Positions 58,624-64,000 of a stretch of 64,000 bases of DNA are shown one piece after another. Made by a program: the position numbers and the translations under genes. The stretch is from Adhaeribacter pallidiroseus (GTDB taxonomy: Bacteria; Bacteroidota; Bacteroidia; Cytophagales; Hymenobacteraceae), in assembly GCF_003340495.1 (NCBI RefSeq), contig NZ_QASA01000001.1, forward strand, positions 6,014,001-6,078,000, written 5' to 3'. How positions within the stretch are numbered: the first letter of the stretch is position 1; each line of letters opens with the position of its first letter. Below the pieces are notes generated by a model that saw only the letters and a program-made list of their open reading frames with translations, made no database searches and had not been told where the DNA came from.

Positions 58624-58631
58624 TATCTTTG
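58624..58631 (+). promoter_or_regulatory. -7 element before the 48-codon ORF
   Basis: TATCTTTG is an exact TAnnTTTG, 83 nt before ATG 58714. The -33 element is TTA-like at best. Confidence 0.45.
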
Positions 58632-58713
58632 AAATGTAGAAAAAAAGATGGTTTTTGCCAAATATATTAGTAATAAAACGCCGTATACAATAAGCTAAAT
58701 AGGTTGTCGTGTC

Positions 58714-58860
58714 ATGAAAATTAAAAAAACTCGCGCAAATTCTTCTACGGATTGGCAGGAAAAAATTATTATTGGTATTAAAGCTTTAGCGTTTCTAAGC
58801 GCTTTATTCGAGCTGGTGAAAGAAGTTTTTAAATTTTTAAAAGAAATGGGAGTTTTTTGA
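58714..58860 (+). CDS. 48-residue amphipathic small protein
   Basis: Read from ATG 58714: MKIKKTRANSSTDWQEKIII, then GIKALAFLSALFELVKEVFK and FLKEMGVF. A basic head, a hydrophobic helix and a Lys/Phe amphipathic tail would suit a membrane-associated small protein. An exact -7 element upstream supports expression. No family recognised. Confidence 0.45.
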   Translation: MKIKKTRANSSTDWQEKIIIGIKALAFLSALFELVKEVFKFLKEMGVF

Positions 58861-59138
58861 TGCCCAAAGCAAACAGAGCGGAGCTAAATAACTTATTTTA
58901 ACTATTTTAAATAGCTAAGTAAATTAGTAATAGTTAACTCGAAAAAAGGATTACTAATCTGCCTGTGTTGTATTAAATGCTGAACCTTAAACAAATCTGT
59001 ACTAAATACAACTAGCACCTAAAGTATGCCTGCTCTTATTAATACAAGAAAAAAGGAATGTACCTTTTTGGCTAAAAATTAACTTAGGTGTTGGGAGTAG
59101 GTAGTTATAAGCTAGGCTGTTAACAACTGCTACCAACA

Positions 59139-59162
59139 AAAAAAAGCCTCGAAACAAGGCTA
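59139..59162 (-). terminator. Terminator facing the minus strand
   Basis: Minus strand AGCCT and AGGCT pair around TGTTTCG, followed by T8-9. It lies 240 bp past the stop of the gene at 59399. Confidence 0.7.
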
Positions 59163-59294
59163 TAGTGTACTAAATTATAGGCTACTGGCTTTTATCGATG
59201 TAATATCCGGACAATAAATAATTTATAACGAACCACTTCTTAATAGTACGACAAACCCGTGCCAAGCCTATTGGTTACTGCACCTCGTTAAAAG

Positions 59295-59332
59295 GTTTCT
59301 GCTACTCCGTACGGCCCTGGAGCAGCAGAAAC
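59295..59332. repeat. Strong inverted repeat in intergenic DNA
   Basis: GTTTCTGCT pairs with AGCAGAAAC, then CTCC with GGAG inside, around GTACGGCCCT. There is no T-run on the plus side; the minus side continues CTTTTAACG. It could be an RNA element or terminator of the 59399 gene. Confidence 0.65.
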
Positions 59333-59398
59333 TTTGGTACTAGAGTTAACCGCGATCATCGGTTTATTCCGGATACAAGCTTTATGGAAAATAACCAG

Positions 59399-60220
59399 CT
59401 ATTTAGTAGCAGCTGTGGCTGCGTACTGCGTTAAATCAACGGGAGAAAAAGAGGTAAATACACTTTCGGGTAGTTCATTAAAAACCTGAATATCGGTAAT
59501 CTGGCGTTCGCCCCGGTCGCCGGAAAGTTTAATAGAACCGTAAGTCTGGTAGTTTTTCCAGGGAAGAATAAAATTTGGTTCGGGCTGGCTGGCATCCTGA
59601 AAATAAGCCCACTGCGTTACTAAATGGCTGTTTTTATCCACGTAAATTTTGTAACCGTTATTAGGAGTTGTTCCTACACCTTTAAAAGTAAGACGTAAAA
59701 CGTCGGCCTGAGTACCGGCCTGGGTGGTGTCTTCGCCAATGTACTTTAAGGTTAAACCAGAGTCTTTTAGTTTAAAAGGCATAAAAACCCAATACGAATC
59801 ATTAATCCAGTCTTTTTTTCCTTGATCTAAGTATTTAACCAACGAATCGGGCTGAGTTACTTCGGCGCCTTGCCGGAATACTTGGCCTTTACCATTATTA
59901 ATGTTAACTAAAACTTTTGTGTCGTTTTTCAGATAATCAATCCGTACTTGGCCCGTGTATTTATCCCAGATGAGTTTCCGGTTACCAAAAAAGTTCCAGG
60001 CCAGGTAATGGGTCGCATCCCAGTTATGGCGACCTCCTTGAGCCGCCATTACTTTATCGGCAATAACAATAGCTTGAGGGTCGGAGCCGGCCAGATCAAA
60101 TCCTTCCATCGGCGGGTTTTCCTCTGATTTACTGGCACCAGCATTATTTTGCTGACAACTTCCCAGAGCCATTACTAAGCTGATGAGTACATAACAAAAA
60201 TTCTTCTTAAACATTTTCAT
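59399..60220 (-). CDS. Hypothetical lipoprotein, LolA-like beta pattern
   Basis: 273 residues. Lipobox VMALGSC (Cys22). The mature part has IADKVMAAQGGRHNWDATHY, WDKYTGQVRIDYLKNDTKVL, DWINDSYWVFMPFKLKDSGL, and GYKIYVDKNSHLVTQWAYF: alternating strands like a LolA/LolB-type beta-sheet lipoprotein, seen in many Bacteroidota hypothetical proteins. The ligand is unknown. It is followed on the minus strand by a hairpin and terminator. Confidence 0.75.
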   Translation of the reverse strand: MKMFKKNFCYVLISLVMALGSCQQNNAGASKSEENPPMEGFDLAGSDPQAIVIADKVMAAQGGRHNWDATHYLAWNFFGNRKLIWDKYTGQVRIDYLKNDTKVLVNINNGKGQVFRQGAEVTQPDSLVKYLDQGKKDWINDSYWVFMPFKLKDSGLTLKYIGEDTTQAGTQADVLRLTFKGVGTTPNNGYKIYVDKNSHLVTQWAYFQDASQPEPNFILPWKNYQTYGSIKLSGDRGERQITDIQVFNELPESVFTSFSPVDLTQYAATAATK

Positions 60221-60354
60221 AAAAGGATCTGGAGTTAAGGTTAAAATATTAAAATTTAAATAACTTTTCTTCGCCCTAGAACTATAGGCTGTTTTTTAAT
60301 TTTTCGGCTTGCTAGATCACCCGTTGCAATCGGGCAGTTAATGAAAACGAACTG

Positions 60355-60582
60355 TTACTTCGGTCGGAATCTATAGATTAATCCGGTGCCTGCCAGCCAG
60401 CCCAGCAACAACCAGCCATTGAGCACGGAGCTATACCAAGGAGCACCATTTAGCCAAGCGCTTGTGTTGGTAATAAGTACCGCCATTAAAAACAAGAAAG
60501 GAAAAAGCTGCAGCCAGGGTGCCAGCTTGCCGGAAGATAAGTGTAGCTTTTGGGCCAGTTTGGTAGTGTATTTTTTTACCAT
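60355..60582 (-). CDS. Small two-helix membrane protein
   Basis: 75 residues. Two hydrophobic helices (LAPWLQLFPFLFLMAVLI, LNGWLLLGWLAGTGLIY) with basic ends (MVKKYTTKLAQK, RFRPK). Composition matches its neighbours. It lies 134 bp upstream of the lipoprotein gene, same strand. No family recognised. Confidence 0.55.
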   Translation of the reverse strand: MVKKYTTKLAQKLHLSSGKLAPWLQLFPFLFLMAVLITNTSAWLNGAPWYSSVLNGWLLLGWLAGTGLIYRFRPK

Positions 60583-60773
60583 TGCTGCATTGTTATTTAT
60601 ATTCTCAGAAAGGCCATTTACCCGCGGTATTTTGTTAATCTTCCGGTTTAGTTACGTAAAAATATGTATTTTAGTAAATCAGGCATTTACGGATGAGCGG
60701 TGCCTTAGTATGCTTTGTTTTGGTGATCATTTATCAGAATCTAAACAAACAACAAAATATACCAATAAATAAA

Positions 60774-60866
60774 ATGAAAACTATAAAAAATGTATTTTCA
60801 ACTTTTTGGGTTAGCGGGAGCTTGGTTGTTTTTACCCTAGCTAGGCAGGAATCAGATAAAAATTAA
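60774..60866 (+). pseudogene. Possible remnant of a lipoprotein gene
   Basis: MKTIKNVFSTFWVSGSLVVF then TLARQESDKN and stop. It has a signal-like start, but TLAR replaces the TLxGC expected of a lipobox, and the frame ends just after. Could also be a chance ORF. Confidence 0.25.
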
Positions 60867-61005
60867 ACGTAAAATCCAGACAAAATAGGAGAAACTCTTT
60901 TACTGCTATTCCGGATGAGCTGGTAGGCACTTGTTACATTAACCCGAATGTTATTTTAACTACTAAGAAGAAATAAGGTGCTTCTTAAAAGAGCAGGATT
61001 TTTCG

Positions 61006-61068
61006 AAATTTCGTGCCATGGCGTTAGCCCAATAGGGTAAAATGCCATGGAGTACATCACCGAAATTT
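61006..61068. repeat. Nested inverted repeat
   Basis: AAATTTCG (61006-61013) pairs with CGAAATTT (61061-61068); inside, CCATGG (61016-61021) pairs with CCATGG (61045-61050); inside that, CCC AATA GGG (61028-61037). Three concentric stems give an interrupted hairpin. Confidence 0.6.
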
Positions 61069-61635
61069 TAATGTAACCGGCCAGGTAAAGCAATACTAAT
61101 TTAAAAGGTTAGGATAGGGTACAAAACTAACCCGAACGCTTTCTTTTTTGGTTCAGTCCGGCAAAATAAGTCTGATGCAACTTTTCCGGTTAGTTATTAT
61201 CTACAGTATTTATCGTTGAAGTTAGGACCAGATAAGCAGTTCAGGTAATAATTTCCTGCTTAAAATCAGCCTTAAGATAAAAGCAGATAACGCAGCAGAG
61301 CTACTGAAACCTTATAATTTTATGATTTTTTAAAAAAACTTACGTTTTTAGGCCTTACAGATAGTTAAGGGATACGCACAAGGCCAGAGTGGCTGCTGAT
61401 ATTCGCGTACTAAATATTTAGAAAGTAAGATTAACAGTAAAAGCAACTTTACTAATGAAATAAGAAATTTATTTCGGCTGCAAACCTATCCGGAAAAATT
61501 ATTACCGATGAACCAGAATGTTTTAGAACAACCACAAGAAATGCGTAAAGCTTAGACGCTAGTTGCACCAATGCAATGATTAAAGTAGCGTTCAGATAAG
61601 TAAAGAATTTTCAGTTAAATCTTAAAATAAGCAAT

Positions 61636-61902
61636 TTATAGTAGCAAATTATTCTGTTGGTTTATCTCGGAAAGATCTATCAGGGCTAAGTAAGAATCTA
61701 AATGCGAGCAGCAGCTAAAACTTTTAATCGCGTGAATTTCGTTGTCGGCCAAACGGTACCAAATCTCGGCATAAAATTTCCCCATGGAATACAGGCAAAC
61801 ATTGCAATTATGGCTGTAGCGAATTGCCAGGAAATCTCCTTGCCCCCAAATTAAGTTGGTTTTTTGCTGTAAATTTTTTTGTTTGAAATCGGCTAAATTC
61901 AT
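61636..61902 (-). CDS. Small conserved-looking hypothetical protein
   Basis: 88 residues. Rich in aromatic residues and Cys: SHNCNVCLYSMGKFYAEIWY, NEIHAIKSFSCCSHLDSYL, ending LIDLSEINQQ. The pattern resembles short uncharacterised proteins of Hymenobacteraceae. Start ATG 61902. A regulator or metal-binding role is open. Confidence 0.6.
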   Translation of the reverse strand: MNLADFKQKNLQQKTNLIWGQGDFLAIRYSHNCNVCLYSMGKFYAEIWYRLADNEIHAIKSFSCCSHLDSYLALIDLSEINQQNNLLL

Positions 61903-62212
61903 CTTTGTATATAATAATATAAATAGATAAAAGTTTTAGCTTTTGTAAGCGTATTTAGCTTCTGTTTTGATTAAAAATTTAAAAAATCGGATTTGATGGA
62001 GCTTTTGCTGTTTTAAATATGGTAAGCCAAGTAAGTAGTGGTTCGTTGTTCAATTTATAAGCAGTAAAACACAAGCATTATAATATCAGGCCGGCGACTT
62101 ACTAGAGGAGTATTATTTGATTTGAAAATGGAAACAGATAGCATCTTCGCTGCTATAATTTAAAATTTAATATTACCAGTAATTAGCCTGAAACCTGCAG
62201 CGGGCCCTGGGT
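61903..62212. other. Intergenic region
   Basis: About 310 bp with one TTTAAAAAA-type AT motif. Nothing else recognised. Confidence 0.5.
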
Positions 62213-63067
62213 TTAAGCCTTTTCTTGTACTGCGTTGCTGGCAGCTTCCCAACCAATAATAGCGGCTTTCCGAATGTTTCCCCAATGGTAACCACCTATA
62301 ACACCTGTTGCTTGAATAATACGGTGGCACGGAATCAGAAAGGCTACTGGATTGTCGCCGATGGCTGTGCCCACGGCCCGGGAAGCATTGGGTAAATTTA
62401 TTTTTTTGGCTATTTTGCCGTATGTAGTTAATTGGCCATGGGGTATTTTCAAAAGGGCTTCCCATACTTTTAATTGAAACTCGGTGCCTTTCAGGTGTAG
62501 TTTAATCTGGTTTAACTGGCTCCAATCGTGATTAAAAATATACAAAGCATTTTGCTGTGCTGTATCTACTAGTTGCTGATAACTAGCCTTTGGAAACTTG
62601 GCCTGCAATTTTAAAAAAGCGGCTTGTTCTTCTTCGGCAAATGCCAGGTAGCAAATACCTTTACTGGTAGAAGCCACTAGGACTGTACCAAACGGACTAT
62701 CGGCGAAACTATAATTAATAGCCAGGTTCTCGCCCCCATTTTTATATTCGCCGGGTGTCATGCCTTCTAGGTTCACGAATAAGTCGTGCAAGCGGCCCGG
62801 TCCCGACAATCCACTGGCGTAAGCCGCCTCAAACAAGGTAGCCTGCTGCTCTTGCAACATTTGCTTGGCATATTGTACCGTTAGGTATTGTAGAAATTTT
62901 TTTGGACTAACGCCGGCCCATTCGGTAAAAAGCTTTTGAAAATGGAAAGGACTCAGGTGTATTTTTTCGGCTATTTCGTCTAAACCTGGCTGGGTCTTAA
63001 AATTGCTTTTTAAGTAAGTAATGGCCGCAGCAATACGGCTATAATTAGTCTGCGTTTGGGCTCCCAT
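62213..63067 (-). CDS. AraC-type HTH fused to O6-alkylguanine methyltransferase
   Basis: 284 residues. An AraC/XylS double-helix-turn-helix domain (1-110, LDEIAEKIHLSPFHFQKLF, PGRLHDLFVNLEGMTPGEYK) precedes a methylated-DNA-[protein]-cysteine methyltransferase domain with active Cys247 in LIPCHRIIQATG and the Asn hinge GTAIGDNPVAF. It repairs O6-methylguanine and probably regulates transcription after alkylation. The N-terminal zinc-cysteine phosphotriester domain of E. coli Ada is absent, so this is the Ada-like short form. Confidence 0.95.
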   Translation of the reverse strand: MGAQTQTNYSRIAAAITYLKSNFKTQPGLDEIAEKIHLSPFHFQKLFTEWAGVSPKKFLQYLTVQYAKQMLQEQQATLFEAAYASGLSGPGRLHDLFVNLEGMTPGEYKNGGENLAINYSFADSPFGTVLVASTSKGICYLAFAEEEQAAFLKLQAKFPKASYQQLVDTAQQNALYIFNHDWSQLNQIKLHLKGTEFQLKVWEALLKIPHGQLTTYGKIAKKINLPNASRAVGTAIGDNPVAFLIPCHRIIQATGVIGGYHWGNIRKAAIIGWEAASNAVQEKA

Positions 63068-63249
63068 CTTTTCATTGATTAACTTAACAAATGTAATTTT
63101 TAAAAACGGAGTGAACCACCCGAAACTTGCGGTGTTTTAAAAAATGCTGATTAACGACTTGCCGAAGTTAAAAAATTAAAATTATATAAGTTTAAAAGAG
63201 CTGATGGTACTTAATACCGTTGATTACTATTTGCTTTTGTTTGTAGAGA

Positions 63250-64000
63250 TTATTTCTGCTTATTCCAGAGCCGTAAACCTAAACGGTACTCAATTACATC
63301 GGCTTTAATGAGATCGTGCAGTTTTAAACCAGCAGCTACGTAAATAAATCGGGTAATGGGGTAGCGCATTTCTAAACGCTGGTAAAAAGGCGCATCTGAT
63401 TTGTAGGGCCGGTAAGCATACCAGCCCACGTAAGTCCCAAATCCTAACTTACCAATAGCTAACTCGTGCCCAAAATTAAACGCAACTCTTTTTATATCCG
63501 GCGAAGTGCCCGGTTTTACCCGCGGGTCCCAATTACGGCGCGGGATTAACGACGGATCGTAAAAGCCTTCTAGTCCTAGCAGTAGAGTACTTTTTGGATT
63601 AAGTTGGCGCATGGCCGCGATAGCCGCGGATTTAACCACGTACGAAACTGTATCAAAATCGTCGCGTTGTTTAACGCCGGCGCTCCCGCTTATAGTAAAA
63701 GTTAACGGGTGGTTTACGACTGGCCACGGCTGCACCAGGCGATCAATCGTTCGATAACTGTAAAAATTTACGCCCAGGCTAAGAGTGCCAATGTTTATTC
63801 CCAAGTTTGGTTTAGAATTGCCACCATTAGAATAATGGTTTATACCGGCTGCTGCAACTACCGAAAACGTAGAATTAATAAGGCGTTCGTATTCGGTTCG
63901 TAGTTGAATAACGGCATTGAAGGGGGCACTGATTACGTTATTCGTGGCATTTAGGCGGCGGTCAAAATGATTACTGAAATACGCCAATCCGGTACCGATG
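63250..64000 (-). CDS. Acyloxyacyl hydrolase (PagL/LpxR-like), 5' end beyond the window
   Basis: At least 250 residues; the N-terminus lies right of 64000 (the frame stays open as IGTGLAYFSNHFD). The visible part contains HYSNGGNSKPNLGINIG, resembling the catalytic His-x-Ser region of PagL-like lipid A deacylases in Bacteroidota, and barrel strands to a final EYRLGLRLW. It would trim acyl chains of lipid A in the outer membrane. The first Met seen in frame is not the true start. Confidence 0.8.
   Translation of the reverse strand, partial: IGTGLAYFSNHFDRRLNATNNVISAPFNAVIQLRTEYERLINSTFSVVAAAGINHYSNGGNSKPNLGINIGTLSLGVNFYSYRTIDRLVQPWPVVNHPLTFTISGSAGVKQRDDFDTVSYVVKSAAIAAMRQLNPKSTLLLGLEGFYDPSLIPRRNWDPRVKPGTSPDIKRVAFNFGHELAIGKLGFGTYVGWYAYRPYKSDAPFYQRLEMRYPITRFIYVAAGLKLHDLIKADVIEYRLGLRLWNKQK

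Larger units (their letters stand above)
58250..59398. other. Sparsely coding AT-rich region, 1.15 kb
   Basis: It holds a likely glpF terminator, a 48-codon ORF with its own promoter-like element, a minus-strand terminator and a long hairpin, all listed separately. The rest shows no gene. Confidence 0.7.
60583..61635. other. AT-rich region without a confirmed gene, 1.05 kb
   Basis: A 30-codon ORF at 60774-60866 looks like a lipoprotein signal remnant, and a nested inverted repeat lies at 61006-61068. A 52-codon open stretch without ATG ends near 61555. No other structure recognised. Confidence 0.6.

Noticed and set aside
60386-60772. 128-codon plus-strand ORF opposite the small membrane gene
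   Set aside because: Overlaps the minus-strand 75-residue ORF antisense, has no family pattern, and the minus-strand reading has clean membrane helices.
61400-61555. About 52 codons open without an ATG (NEIRNLFRLQTYPEKLLPMN region)
   Set aside because: No start codon, no family and no promoter; could be a gene relic but nothing supports it.
62160-62465. 101-codon minus-strand frame overlapping the AraC-Ogt gene
   Set aside because: Same strand but different frame from the clear methyltransferase domain; composition is that of a shadow frame.
1-64000. tRNA, rRNA, CRISPR array, insertion sequence or prophage
   Set aside because: Looked for cloverleaf arms, regular direct repeats with spacers, transposase motifs and terminal inverted repeats by eye; none were convincing.

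Overview
The window comes from a Bacteroidota chromosome, most likely order Cytophagales and probably a Hymenobacteraceae (Adhaeribacter-like) organism; the genus is an inference. The evidence is gliding genes (gldE, gldB), two large secreted proteins with type IX secretion (T9SS) C-terminal sorting domains, Bacteroidota-only small genes (DUF4295, DUF5522, a 29-residue AURKAIP1/COX24-type protein), promoters of the TAnnTTTG type, few purine-rich ribosome binding sites, and bacillithiol synthesis (bshC). Most gene ends carry clear hairpin-plus-T terminators. I saw no rRNA, tRNA, CRISPR array, insertion sequence or prophage.

Region 1 (1-8.6 kb) is a housekeeping and gliding block: gldE (cut by the left edge), ssb and mutY on the minus strand; HU, a TPR protein, the tiny COX24-type protein and RNase G on the plus strand; then an outer-membrane barrel, gldB and a small lipoprotein. 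Region 2 (8.8-20.8 kb) holds a T9SS-exported Asp-box propeller protein, hemB, a CarboxypepD_reg-type lipoprotein, a membrane protein, a LytS/LytTR two-component pair, two tandem ferritin-like proteins (the second frameshifted) and rocD. Region 3 (21-30.5 kb) is core metabolism and translation: DUF5522, rpmB, aminopeptidase P, a glycosyltransferase, rpmG-DUF4295-ftsY, rimO, bshC and 5-formyl-THF cyclo-ligase.

Region 4 (28.3-36 kb) looks like a thiol/electrophile-defence neighbourhood: bshC, a DsbA-family protein, a MarR regulator with a matching palindromic operator before itself and before an Old Yellow Enzyme, then an aldo/keto reductase, an SDR, a SelW-like protein and a VOC protein. Region 5 (36-47.9 kb) has DinB, a 36-residue Lys-rich protein, a GH20 hexosaminidase, two small lipoproteins, an SDR-DUF2867 protein, a PorT-type barrel, a coupled unknown/OmpA pair and DUF2167. 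Region 6 (47.9-53.8 kb) is one giant FG-GAP/fibronectin T9SS protein split by a -1 frameshift lying exactly on a canonical A AAA AAG slippery heptamer. Region 7 (54-64 kb) has a Kelch protein, glpK-unknown-glpF, AT-rich sparsely coding DNA with a 48-residue ORF and two structured inverted repeats, small lipoprotein and membrane genes, an AraC-Ogt DNA repair protein and an acyloxyacyl hydrolase cut by the right edge.

The most unusual signals are the slippery-site frameshift in the giant T9SS protein, the duplicated MarR operator, the AT-rich foreign-looking gene inside the glycerol operon, the nested inverted repeat near 61 kb, and a TTTAAATTT motif recurring in most intergenic regions.
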